Assembly (NCBI GenBank): GCA_017548565.1
Contig: JAFYZU010000056.1
Span: 1 to 34,015 of the forward strand
DNA: 34,015 nt
Reading direction: 5' to 3'
Origin: Treponema sp.
GTDB taxonomy: Bacteria > Spirochaetota > Spirochaetia > Treponematales > Treponemataceae
The notes under the pieces were generated by a model, which searched no databases, was not told where the DNA came from, and saw only the letters and a program-made list of their open reading frames with translations. How positions within the stretch are numbered: position 1 is the stretch's first letter; each line of letters starts with the position of its first letter. Below, piece after piece: positions 15,943-23,895 of this stretch. A program made the translations under genes and the position numbers.

Positions 15943-17679
15943 ATGGCTAAAACATTTGATGACAAAAAAATTATCTACACGATGGATCGTGTCGGTCGTG
16001 CTTACGGAACAAAGGTTGTCCTTAAGGATATAAGCATTTCGTATTATTACGGTGCAAAGATAGGTGTAGTCGGACCAAACGGTGCCGGTAAATCATCTTT
16101 ATTTAAAATTCTTGCAGGAATAGACAAGGATTACACCGGAGAAACTAAACTCCTCGACGGTTATACGATGGGTTATCTTGAACAGGAGCCGTATCTTGAG
16201 CCGGGCAAAACTGTAATGGAAATCGTAAAAGAAGGTGTAAAACCTGTCACCGATTTACTTGAAGAATTTGATAAAATAAACGAGGCGTTTGGTGATCCCG
16301 ATGCCGATTTTGATAAGCTTTGTACAAGACAGGCTGAGGTTCAGGAAAAGCTTGATTTAATGGATGCCTGGAATCTCGACAACAATCTTGAGCTTGCGAT
16401 GGATGCACTCCGATGCCCTCCTTCAGATCAGGTGGTCGATGTTCTTTCGGGAGGTGAAAGACGTCGTGTTGCTTTATGCCGTCTTCTTCTTCAAAAGCCT
16501 GATATTCTTCTGCTTGATGAACCGACGAACCATCTTGATGCAGAAACTGTTGCCTGGCTTGAAAAACATCTTCATGATTATCCTGGAACAGTAATTGCTA
16601 TCACTCATGACCGTTACTTCCTCGATGATGTTGCGGGCTGGATTCTTGAGCTTGACCGTGGAGAAGGCTTTCCATTCAAGGGAAATTATTCAAGCTGGCT
16701 GGAACAGAAAAACCAGCGTCTTGCTCTTGAAAACAAAAATGAATCACTGCGTCAGAAGGAAATTCAACGTGAGCTTGAGTGGATTCACATGAGCGCAAAG
16801 GGACGTCAGGCAAAACACAAGGAACACATAACCCGCTACAACGAGCTTATGGCACAGGAAAGCAAAAAACAGCTTAAAGACACTCAGATTTCCATTCCTG
16901 CAGGTCCACGTCTTGGTAACCAGGTAATAGATCTTGAAAACGTTACAAAATCGTTCGGTGACAAATTACTTTTCGAAAATTTGAATGTTCATATTCCGGC
17001 AGGAGCAATCGTCGGTATAGTCGGACCAAACGGTGCCGGTAAAACAACGCTTTTTAAAATGATTATAGGTGCAGCAGGTTTTGAAGGCGGGGAAAAATGT
17101 GACAGCGGCGAAATAAAAATAGGTTCGACCGTAAAACTTGTTTATGTAGATCAGATGAGAAGTAATCTGGATATGAACAAAACAGTTTACGAAACCCTCG
17201 GCGGTGACGGCGATCTGGTAAAGCTTGGTGCAACAGATGAAAAAGGACGCGCACTTGAAGGGGGTGTGCGGGAAGTTAATGCCCATGCTTACTGTGGATG
17301 GTTTAATTTTGCAGGTCCGGATCAGAATAAAAAAGTCAGCGTGCTTTCGGGGGGTGAAAGAAACAGACTTAATCTTGGAATGATGCTCAAGGAAAGCGGA
17401 AACGTGCTTCTCTTCGATGAACCTACAAATGATCTTGATGTTGAAACAATCCGTGCGCTTGAAGAAGCCCTTGAAGATTTTGCCGGATGCGCACTTGTCG
17501 TAAGTCACGACAGATGGTTTTTAGACAGAATATGTACTCACATTCTTGCATTTGAAAACAATTCAGAAGTCAGATTTTTCGAAGGAAACTGGTCTGAATA
17601 TGCAGAATGGAAGATGAAGGAATTCGGAGAAGATGCCGGAGTTCCAAAGAAAACTGTTTACCGAAAGTTAAGCCGATAA
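15943..17679 (+). CDS. ettA: EttA, ABC-F translational throttle ATPase
   Basis: A 578-residue soluble ABC-F protein (E. coli EttA has 555). It has two ATPase domains without membrane parts: Walker A G-P-N-G-A-G-K-S at 44-51 and again G-P-N-G-A-G-K-T near 362, each with L-S-G-G-E and D-E-P-T-N. The linker between them is the EttA-type helical P-site tRNA-interacting motif, including GRQAKHKEHITRYNELM. EttA binds the ribosomal E site and holds back the first elongation step when ATP is low. An AGAGG ribosome-binding site stands before the ATG. The GH1 gene follows after 26 bases. It is the closer match to EttA of the two ABC-F proteins in this window. Confidence 0.95.
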   Translation: MAKTFDDKKIIYTMDRVGRAYGTKVVLKDISISYYYGAKIGVVGPNGAGKSSLFKILAGIDKDYTGETKLLDGYTMGYLEQEPYLEPGKTVMEIVKEGVKPVTDLLEEFDKINEAFGDPDADFDKLCTRQAEVQEKLDLMDAWNLDNNLELAMDALRCPPSDQVVDVLSGGERRRVALCRLLLQKPDILLLDEPTNHLDAETVAWLEKHLHDYPGTVIAITHDRYFLDDVAGWILELDRGEGFPFKGNYSSWLEQKNQRLALENKNESLRQKEIQRELEWIHMSAKGRQAKHKEHITRYNELMAQESKKQLKDTQISIPAGPRLGNQVIDLENVTKSFGDKLLFENLNVHIPAGAIVGIVGPNGAGKTTLFKMIIGAAGFEGGEKCDSGEIKIGSTVKLVYVDQMRSNLDMNKTVYETLGGDGDLVKLGATDEKGRALEGGVREVNAHAYCGWFNFAGPDQNKKVSVLSGGERNRLNLGMMLKESGNVLLFDEPTNDLDVETIRALEEALEDFAGCALVVSHDRWFLDRICTHILAFENNSEVRFFEGNWSEYAEWKMKEFGEDAGVPKKTVYRKLSR

Positions 17680-17705
17680 CAATATATTCTATCTTGGAGG
17701 ATACT

Positions 17706-19028
17706 ATGGGTTTTAAGAAGGATTTTGTATGGGGTGCCGCAACTGCATCCTATCAGATTGAAGGTGCTTACAAAGAAGATGGTAAAGGATTAAACGTCTG
17801 GGATACCTTTACACATCAGAAAGGAAAGACACTTTATGGAGCAACCGGTGACATTGCCTGCGATCACTATCACCGCTATAAAGAAGATGTAAAACTCATG
17901 AGTGAACTCGGACTCAAGGCTTATCGTTTTTCAATCTCCTGGTCAAGAATCATGCCGGACGGAACCGGTAAAGTAAATCCTAAGGGAATTGCTTTCTACA
18001 ATAACCTTATAAATGAACTTTTGAAATATAACATCACGCCTTACATTACGCTTTATCACTGGGATTTACCTTATGAGCTTTATCTTCGCGGAGGATGGCT
18101 CAATAAAGAAAGCTCTCAATGGTTTGAAGAATATACAAAGGTTGTTGCCGAAAATTTTGGTGACAGGGTAAAGGATTTCATTACCTTTAACGAACCGTCT
18201 GTTTTTGTAGGACTTGGTTTAACGCAGGGCTCTCACGCACCTGGTCTTAATCTTGGTTACATGGATTCTTTAAGGGCTGGACATAACATCCTTCTGGCAC
18301 ACGGAAAAGCAGTTAAAGTTCTACGACAGATGGTAGAAAACTGCAACGTTGGAATTACACTTGCAACAGGTCCTTCGATTCCGGTCAGTAAAAAGGATGA
18401 AAAGGCTGCCTATAATTCATATTTCCACGACGGACTTGAAGGATACGTATGGACGATAAACTACTGGCTCGATCCTATTGTTTTCGGAAAATACGGAGAA
18501 GGTCTGAAAAAAGAAGCAGGAGAATTCTTCCCTCATGTAACGAGAGATGAAATGCTTATCATAAATCAGAAGATTGACTTTCTTGGATTGAACATATATC
18601 AGGCAAACTATGTCGGTGATTATCATCGCCCTGACGGAACTGCGCATACAGAGCTTTCCTGGGATGTTTTCCCTGATGCCTTGAAATGGGGTGCAAAATT
18701 AAATTACCAGAGATACAAGCTTCCTATATATATTACTGAAAACGGACTTTCATGCCACGACTGGATAAGCCTTGACGGAAAGGTTCACGATCCTAACAGG
18801 ATTGACTTTTTACACCGCTACATAAAGGGACTTCGTGATGCTGCTGACGACGGTGTTGATATCCGCGGATATTTCCAGTGGTCATTCATGGATAATTTTG
18901 AATGGGCATACGGATTCAATCCTCGTTTCGGAATGGTCTTCTGTGATTATGCGACACAGAAACGGATACCGAAAGATTCTGCTTACTGGTATAAATCAGT
19001 TATAGAAAACAACGCAGATAATCTTTAA
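17706..19028 (+). CDS. GH1 beta-glucosidase, cytoplasmic
   Basis: A 440-residue glycoside hydrolase family 1 enzyme, normal family length. The N-terminal signature FVWGAATASYQIEGA (7-21), the acid/base glutamate E163 in T-F-N-E-P and the nucleophile E345 in Y-I-T-E-N-G are all present, as is the sugar-binding W-S-F-M-D-N-F-E-W near 392. The usual T-L-N-E-P is T-F-N-E-P here. Without a signal peptide it should cleave imported cellobiose, short cellodextrins or a phosphorylated sugar; no clear choice can be made. The start is set by a GGAGG ribosome-binding site 5 bases upstream and by the family N-terminus; an in-frame extension back to 17607 lies inside ettA and is rejected. The stop lies 2 bases from that of the opposite GH43 gene. 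Confidence 0.95.
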   Translation: MGFKKDFVWGAATASYQIEGAYKEDGKGLNVWDTFTHQKGKTLYGATGDIACDHYHRYKEDVKLMSELGLKAYRFSISWSRIMPDGTGKVNPKGIAFYNNLINELLKYNITPYITLYHWDLPYELYLRGGWLNKESSQWFEEYTKVVAENFGDRVKDFITFNEPSVFVGLGLTQGSHAPGLNLGYMDSLRAGHNILLAHGKAVKVLRQMVENCNVGITLATGPSIPVSKKDEKAAYNSYFHDGLEGYVWTINYWLDPIVFGKYGEGLKKEAGEFFPHVTRDEMLIINQKIDFLGLNIYQANYVGDYHRPDGTAHTELSWDVFPDALKWGAKLNYQRYKLPIYITENGLSCHDWISLDGKVHDPNRIDFLHRYIKGLRDAADDGVDIRGYFQWSFMDNFEWAYGFNPRFGMVFCDYATQKRIPKDSAYWYKSVIENNADNL

Positions 19029-19030
19029 CA

Positions 19031-20500
19031 TCAGTTGAATCTTATGCTTTTTAACTGACCGGTGCCTCCGCCGACGTATTTTAAATACAAAGCGCCGACA
19101 CCGTCAGGAATATTTACTTCAGCAGAATACTCTTCCCAAACATTACTTAAATCAGGTTTTATTACTGCAAGAACAGGGCCATCCCATTTTGTCCTGATTT
19201 CATAATGACCGTAAACATAACATCTTGAAGAAACAGTAATTTTCCTTACATTCCTGAAATCAAAATATTTAAAACCGATTATTGTCTGATCCTTAATATT
19301 TGCAACAAAGCCGGTATTTTTATCGCCGTCACGTCCTTCCTGTGTAATGTATGCATACTTATCGCTTCCAACATAAGGGCACGGATCGTTTTCAATAAAA
19401 AGATTTGATGCAATATATGCAGGATATTCACCCTCCGCCTTTAGAGGACCATTGTTTAATCCGCACGAAGTAATTTCTACCTGCTTAATTGAACCGTCTG
19501 CTTCTATCTTTATTTTTTCGGCACATCCCTGTCTCGAATACCAGGTTCCGTTTGTATGACGATGATAGAAAATATAATATTCACCGTTAATCCGTTCAAA
19601 TCCTCCGTGATTATTTGCTCCATAACACGAAGGCATATCTGCTTTTTTATATGTATCAATATGCATGTCGCAGTTGCTTACAATCACTCCGCCGTATTTA
19701 AATCCAGTTACCGGATTCTTGCTCACAGCATAACAAAGCTCATGCATTACTATAGAAGAATATACAAAATAATAGGTATCGTTCACCTTTCGTATTGAAG
19801 AAGCCTCAAAAAACTCATGTCCCTTAAAGCCTTTCCAGTTTTCGCTGTCAATCTTATAAGGACAGTTTATTTCCTGTACAGCCTTTTCAAGCTCCTTTGA
19901 ATCTGAAGAGGAATACAAATCTCCGGGAACCATAATGACCGGTTCTTCTTCTATCGTAAGCATATCTTTTCCAAGCACTGTTGCCATTACTCCGATTCTA
20001 TCCTTCATGTGATTTCCGCAGAAAGCAGTATAAAGATATGTTTTATTGTTTTCTGTAAGAACTGCAGGATCAAACTGAGGCATATCACCCATTCGCTCCC
20101 CAAGTCTTATACCGTCCTTATAATGTACATATCCATAAAATTTATATTTTCCGGCAGGCTTGTTACATACGGCGACAGATACATATCCAACCTTATCAAG
20201 AACATAGAAAAGATAATACTTTCCATCAGGACCTTTTGTAACATCCGGCGCATAAAGACACATTTTGCCTTGTTTATTCACAGGATCTGTCGTACGACCG
20301 TAAATCACTCCTTCATAACGCCAGTCCGACAAATCATCTGTGGGTGCTGAATAACAGACATAATCCCCGGGACAAAAAACATGACCATTAAAAAAATCAT
20401 GTGACCCGTAAATATAAACCCTGTTTCCAAAAACATGAGGCTCTCCGTCAGGAATATATTCCCATGATGGTAAATATGGATTAAAAACCTGTTTTTTCAT
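19031..20500 (-). CDS. GH43 glycosidase with C-terminal CBM6-like module
   Basis: A 489-residue enzyme. Residues about 10-350 are a five-bladed GH43 domain. Probable catalytic residues are D18 in P-D-G-E-P-H-V (base), D144 in F-D-P-A-V (pKa modulator) and E232 in F-F-E-A-S-S (acid); the structural Y-A-P-D-V motif is at 83-87. Residues about 365-489 look like a CBM6-type beta-sandwich ending in YLKYVGGGTGQLKSIRF. GH43 members act as beta-xylosidases, arabinofuranosidases or arabinanases; which one is open. There is no signal peptide, so it likely acts on imported oligosaccharides. The start at 20500 is supported by GGAG 5 bases upstream; a longer in-frame reading to 20956 would run back over the divergent GH5 gene. 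The two genes share a 76-base divergent control region. Confidence 0.92.
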   Translation of the reverse strand: MKKQVFNPYLPSWEYIPDGEPHVFGNRVYIYGSHDFFNGHVFCPGDYVCYSAPTDDLSDWRYEGVIYGRTTDPVNKQGKMCLYAPDVTKGPDGKYYLFYVLDKVGYVSVAVCNKPAGKYKFYGYVHYKDGIRLGERMGDMPQFDPAVLTENNKTYLYTAFCGNHMKDRIGVMATVLGKDMLTIEEEPVIMVPGDLYSSSDSKELEKAVQEINCPYKIDSENWKGFKGHEFFEASSIRKVNDTYYFVYSSIVMHELCYAVSKNPVTGFKYGGVIVSNCDMHIDTYKKADMPSCYGANNHGGFERINGEYYIFYHRHTNGTWYSRQGCAEKIKIEADGSIKQVEITSCGLNNGPLKAEGEYPAYIASNLFIENDPCPYVGSDKYAYITQEGRDGDKNTGFVANIKDQTIIGFKYFDFRNVRKITVSSRCYVYGHYEIRTKWDGPVLAVIKPDLSNVWEEYSAEVNIPDGVGALYLKYVGGGTGQLKSIRFN

Positions 20501-20561
20501 TATGTCTCCTGTAAATCTCTTATTTTGTTCTTTAATAATATCATTTTTTTTATATTTAGTG

Positions 20562-20567
20562 TATAAT
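20562..20567 (+). promoter_or_regulatory. -10 box of the GH5 gene, leaderless type
   Basis: A perfect TATAAT lies 9 bases before the ATG at 20577; no ribosome-binding site is present and the -35 region is weak, which would suit a promoter needing an activator. It sits in the 76-base gap shared with GH43. Confidence 0.35.
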
Positions 20568-20576
20568 GTTATCACT

Positions 20577-21836
20577 ATGAAGAAATTATTATCAGGTTTT
20601 TTAATGATGTTTATTCTGTTTTCCTGCACAAAAAGGACTACAGGAAATAACAATGAAATTACTCCGTCTGATTTATCTGCAAGTGAACCCAAAATTGCAA
20701 ATTGCATTTCTTTCAACAAAAATATTGCAGTCAAAGATACCGGTAAAAAGGAATTCCATAATACAAATGCGATTGAGCTTGCAAAGGATATGAAATGCGG
20801 ATGGAATCTTGGAAATACACTCGATGCTACAAACGGCAAAGGACTTGAAACTGAAACTTCATGGGGAATGCCATTAACAACTAAACAAATGATTGACGGT
20901 CTTGCAAAAAGTAAAATCAAAACAATCAGAATTCCGGTTTCATGGTCACGCCACATAATCGATGATAAATATACGATAGATCCTCAGTGGATGAAACGCG
21001 TAAAGCAGATTGTTGACTGGGCAATTTCAAACGACATGTACGTAATTTTAAACTGTCATCATGATAATAAATCTGCGCTGGAACCTGTACAATACGGAGA
21101 AGGATACTGTCCTTCATCTGTAAGCTTTGAAGAATCGATGAAATTCCTGCAGAATATCTGGGCACAGATAGCATTTGCTTTTAACGACGGATATGACGAG
21201 CATCTTATTTTTGAATTATTAAACGAACCTCGTCTGAAAGACACAAAATGGGAATGGTACTTTGATCCGTGGGACAAGGACTGCAAGGATGCGAACAATT
21301 GTCTTACAAAATTCAATCAGGCTCTTGTTTACCTTATACGAAAATCAGGCGGGAACAATCAGAAGAGAAAAATTTTAATAACCGGTCTTGCAGCATCACT
21401 TAATTCCATAATCGCCGATCAGTTTGTTATACCAAAGGATGATGAACCTGGTAAAATAATGATTTCCGTTCACATGTATTCTCCATACAGCTTTGCAATG
21501 GAAAATCCCGGAAAAACTGAATTTACAGAAACAATGCAGCAGGAGCTTACCGTAAGTTTCAATCGCCTTGAAAAGAAATTCATATCAAAAGGATATCCTG
21601 TCATCATAGGTGAATATGGAGCTACAAACAAGAATAATCTTAAGCAGCGTGTAAACTGGTTTAAATTCTTTGTAAGCGCTGCAAAAGAAAAAGGAATTCC
21701 ATGCTGTTTATGGGACAATGGAATTTACAGGGTAACAAACAATGACTTCAGCGAACGTTATGGTTTTTACAGCCGTAAGACACAAAAATGGTATTTTCCT
21801 GAAATTCTTGATGCAATAATTGAATCCGTATATTAA
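20577..21836 (+). CDS. GH5 endoglucanase-type lipoprotein (GH5_4-like)
   Basis: A 419-residue exported enzyme. Residues 1-17 are a lipoprotein signal with lipobox L-F-S-C and lipidation at C17, followed by a polar linker to about 60. The GH5 barrel covers about 65-415: G-W-N-L-G-N-T-L-D-A (75-84), typical of subfamily 4, N-C-H-H-D (159-163), the acid/base E217 in L-L-N-E-P-R and the nucleophile E346 in I-I-G-E-Y-G-A. Subfamily 4 enzymes cut beta-1,4-glucans, xyloglucan, lichenan or xylan; the exact substrate is open. Being a lipoprotein, it probably works at a membrane surface and supplies oligosaccharides for GH94 and GH1. The start at 20577 gives a proper signal peptide; an upstream extension to 20502 would cover the promoter. 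Confidence 0.93.
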   Translation: MKKLLSGFLMMFILFSCTKRTTGNNNEITPSDLSASEPKIANCISFNKNIAVKDTGKKEFHNTNAIELAKDMKCGWNLGNTLDATNGKGLETETSWGMPLTTKQMIDGLAKSKIKTIRIPVSWSRHIIDDKYTIDPQWMKRVKQIVDWAISNDMYVILNCHHDNKSALEPVQYGEGYCPSSVSFEESMKFLQNIWAQIAFAFNDGYDEHLIFELLNEPRLKDTKWEWYFDPWDKDCKDANNCLTKFNQALVYLIRKSGGNNQKRKILITGLAASLNSIIADQFVIPKDDEPGKIMISVHMYSPYSFAMENPGKTEFTETMQQELTVSFNRLEKKFISKGYPVIIGEYGATNKNNLKQRVNWFKFFVSAAKEKGIPCCLWDNGIYRVTNNDFSERYGFYSRKTQKWYFPEILDAIIESVY

Positions 21837-21851
21837 TTTTTTAAATTGATA

Positions 21852-21857
21852 TATAAT
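21852..21857 (+). promoter_or_regulatory. Candidate -10 box of adk
   Basis: TATAAT 32 bases before the adk ATG; no good -35 box at the right distance. adk may also be read through from the GH5 gene, whose stop is 53 bases upstream. Confidence 0.3.
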
Positions 21858-21889
21858 TTACAAAACAATAAATGAGGAGTAAAGAAAAG

Positions 21890-22522
21890 ATGAATAATTT
21901 TATTTTTTTAGGAGCACCAGGAGCCGGTAAAGGTTCACTTGCAGTAAAAGTTGCAGAAGATTACAAAATCCCGCACATCTCTACAGGAGATATTTTCCGT
22001 GCAAACATTAAAGCACAGACACCGCTCGGAGTTAAAGTAAAGGCTATCATAGATTCTGGTTCGCTTGTAAGTGATGATTTAACTTTTGAGCTTGTAAAGG
22101 ACAGACTTTCAAAGGATGACTGTAAAAACGGATTTATCCTCGATGGATTCCCTCGCACAATTCCACAGGCTCAGATGCTCGATGGACTTGGCATTGAACT
22201 CAAATGCGTAAACTTTGAAATTTCTGAAGAAATAGTCGTAAAAAGATTAAGCACAAGACGTGTATGCCGTGCATGCGGTGCAAACTACAATACAATCAGT
22301 TTACCACCAAAGGTTGAAGGTGTATGCGATAAATGCGGCGGCGAAATCTATCAGCGCGATGACGACAAGCCTGAATCAATCAAACACCGTATGGAAGTTT
22401 ACAAGGAACAGACTGCACCATTAATTGACTATTACAGCAAAAAAGGTAATATGACAAATCTTGATGCATCGATCGAAACTCCAGTTCTTCTTGGTGAATT
22501 TGAAAAGATTTTCGCAAAATAA
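21890..22522 (+). CDS. adk: Adenylate kinase
   Basis: A 210-residue adenylate kinase, which converts AMP and ATP to two ADP in the cytoplasm. The P-loop G-A-P-G-A-G-K-G is at residues 7-14, the AMP-site I-S-T-G-D near 28-32 and the D-G-F-P-R-T motif near 84. The long LID form carries four cysteines, C-R-A-C and C-D-K-C, near 125-150, the zinc-binding pattern of Gram-positive-type kinases. The start at 21890 is chosen because the P-loop spacing matches the family and GAGGAG stands upstream; an ATG at 21872 would add six residues and covers that site. It converges with argD across a 129-base gap that holds two hairpin repeats. Confidence 0.97.
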   Translation: MNNFIFLGAPGAGKGSLAVKVAEDYKIPHISTGDIFRANIKAQTPLGVKVKAIIDSGSLVSDDLTFELVKDRLSKDDCKNGFILDGFPRTIPQAQMLDGLGIELKCVNFEISEEIVVKRLSTRRVCRACGANYNTISLPPKVEGVCDKCGGEIYQRDDDKPESIKHRMEVYKEQTAPLIDYYSKKGNMTNLDASIETPVLLGEFEKIFAK

Positions 22523-22527
22523 AAATT

Positions 22528-22600
22528 TCATTGCCGTGCTCGACACGGCAATCTGTTGCATTACAAACAAATAGATTATCGGGCCAAGCCCGATAATGAC
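22528..22600. repeat. Pair of inverted hairpin repeats (REPIN-like) between adk and argD
   Basis: Hairpin 1: ATTGCCGTG (22530-22538) pairs with CACGGCAAT (22544-22552). Hairpin 2: ATTATCGGGC (22575-22584) pairs with GCCCGATAAT (22588-22597). Read on the minus strand, hairpin 1 has the same frame as hairpin 2 on the plus strand: AGATT, stem, loop, stem, AATGA. They are thus two members of one family in opposite orientation, 22 bases apart. Together they probably end transcription from both sides, since no T-run terminator is present. Confidence 0.85.
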
Positions 22601-22651
22601 AGTTTTAAACTTATTTGAAATCCCTGATTTTATTCAAATATAGATTCCTGA

Positions 22652-23824
22652 TTATTTACAGAACTCTTCAAGAACATCTTTGAAAATTTCAAGTCCTTCA
22701 GAAATTTCTTTATCGCTTATGTTCAGCGGAGGAAGGAATCTTATAACATCGCTTCCGGCTGTTGTAACACACAGACCTTTTTCAAGACATCTTTTCTTTA
22801 TATCAAACACTTTGATTTTTGAATCTATCTGCGTACCGATCATAAGTCCTTTTCCGCGGACATCCTTTACAACAGGCAGATTCCATCCTGAAATAATTCC
22901 ACGGATTACATCACCTGCATGATTAACTCTATCCAAAAACAGCATATTGCTTACGGTTTCTGCAACAACACAACCAGCCGCACAAACAAGAGGATTTCCC
23001 GCAAAAGTCGACTGATGATCACCCGAAACAAAAACATCTGCCGCTTTACCTCTGAAAAGACATGCACCCATCGGAAGTCCACCTGCAATTCCTTTTGCAA
23101 GAGTAACAACCTCGGGCTTAAATCCAAGTGTATCGCTTGCAAGGAATGTACCTGTTCTTCCGATACCAGTCTGAACCTCATCTGCCATTACAATTGCACC
23201 TGCTTTTCTTGCGGCATCTGCTGCAGCTATAGCCCATTCCTTGTCTATAAGATTAACGCCGCCTTCTCCCTGAATGCATTCTATGAACAAAGCGGCAGTT
23301 GTATCGTCAAATGCATTTTTAAGACTTTCATAATCATTTGGTTTGATTGTTTTAAATCCTTCAGGATAAGGAGCAAAACATTCGGGATGAAAAACATCCT
23401 GTCCGGTTGCAGTTAATGTTGCAAGTGTTCTTCCATGAAAGGATTTTTCAAGAGTTACGATTGTTTTTCTTTTCGAACCGCCGTTCAACTGTCCGTATTT
23501 TCTTGCAACCTTAATTGCTGCTTCATTTGCTTCTGCTCCGGAATTACCGAAATATCCTTTTTCAAAGCCTGTAATTGCAAGAAGCTCGTCTGCATATACT
23601 AAACCGATATCTGAAAAATAATAATTTGAAATATGAATCTGACGTTTTGACTGATCTGCAATGGCTTTTACAAGCGGCTTGTAATTATGACCAAGACAAT
23701 TTACTCCGATGCCGGCAATAAAATCTATGTATTTTTTACCGTTTACATCCCACATTGTTGAACCCTTTGCTTTTGCAAAAACAACATCAAAACTACCGTA
23801 GTTATTTACAATCTTCTTTTCCAT
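22652..23824 (-). CDS. argD: Acetylornithine/succinyl-DAP-type aminotransferase
   Basis: A 390-residue class III pyridoxal-phosphate aminotransferase. Visible are the N-terminal N-Y-G-S-F-D-V, the phosphate-binding NSGAEANEAAIK (94-105), SFHGRTLATL (128-137), the D-E-V-Q-T-G-I-G-R-T-G motif near 215 and the cofactor lysine K244 in T-L-A-K-G-I-A-G-G-L. ArgD moves an amino group between glutamate and N-acetylglutamate semialdehyde in arginine synthesis and can also serve lysine synthesis. Related ornithine or GABA aminotransferases are the alternative, but length and motifs favour ArgD. It is alone, with no other arginine genes in view. An AGGAA ribosome-binding site and its own promoter (23854-23882) are visible. 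Confidence 0.92.
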   Translation of the reverse strand: MEKKIVNNYGSFDVVFAKAKGSTMWDVNGKKYIDFIAGIGVNCLGHNYKPLVKAIADQSKRQIHISNYYFSDIGLVYADELLAITGFEKGYFGNSGAEANEAAIKVARKYGQLNGGSKRKTIVTLEKSFHGRTLATLTATGQDVFHPECFAPYPEGFKTIKPNDYESLKNAFDDTTAALFIECIQGEGGVNLIDKEWAIAAADAARKAGAIVMADEVQTGIGRTGTFLASDTLGFKPEVVTLAKGIAGGLPMGACLFRGKAADVFVSGDHQSTFAGNPLVCAAGCVVAETVSNMLFLDRVNHAGDVIRGIISGWNLPVVKDVRGKGLMIGTQIDSKIKVFDIKKRCLEKGLCVTTAGSDVIRFLPPLNISDKEISEGLEIFKDVLEEFCK

Positions 23825-23853
23825 AATCAGTTCCTGAAAAATAAATTTGTTTG

Positions 23854-23882
23854 ATTATCGCATTTTTAAGAGGATATTGCAA
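23854..23882 (-). promoter_or_regulatory. Promoter of argD
   Basis: Minus-strand TTGCAA (23882-23877) and GATAAT (23859-23854) are 17 bases apart, with about 23 bases of leader that include AGGAA. Confidence 0.5.
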
Positions 23883-23895
23883 TTAAAGTTATAGT

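Noticed and set aside
17607..17705. Upstream in-frame extension of the GH1 gene inside ettA
   Set aside because: The family N-terminus starts at 17706, which has a GGAGG site just upstream; the extra 33 residues are ettA sequence in another frame.
20502..20576. Extension of the GH5 frame to an earlier ATG
   Set aside because: It would place 25 extra residues before a normal lipoprotein signal and covers the -10 box.
20501..20956. Long N-terminal extension of the GH43 frame
   Set aside because: It runs antisense to the GH5 gene; the ATG at 20500 has GGAG upstream and begins the GH43 domain.
22919..23416. Cysteine-rich 165-residue reading frame on the plus strand
   Set aside because: It is an antisense shadow of argD, with no ribosome-binding site or promoter.
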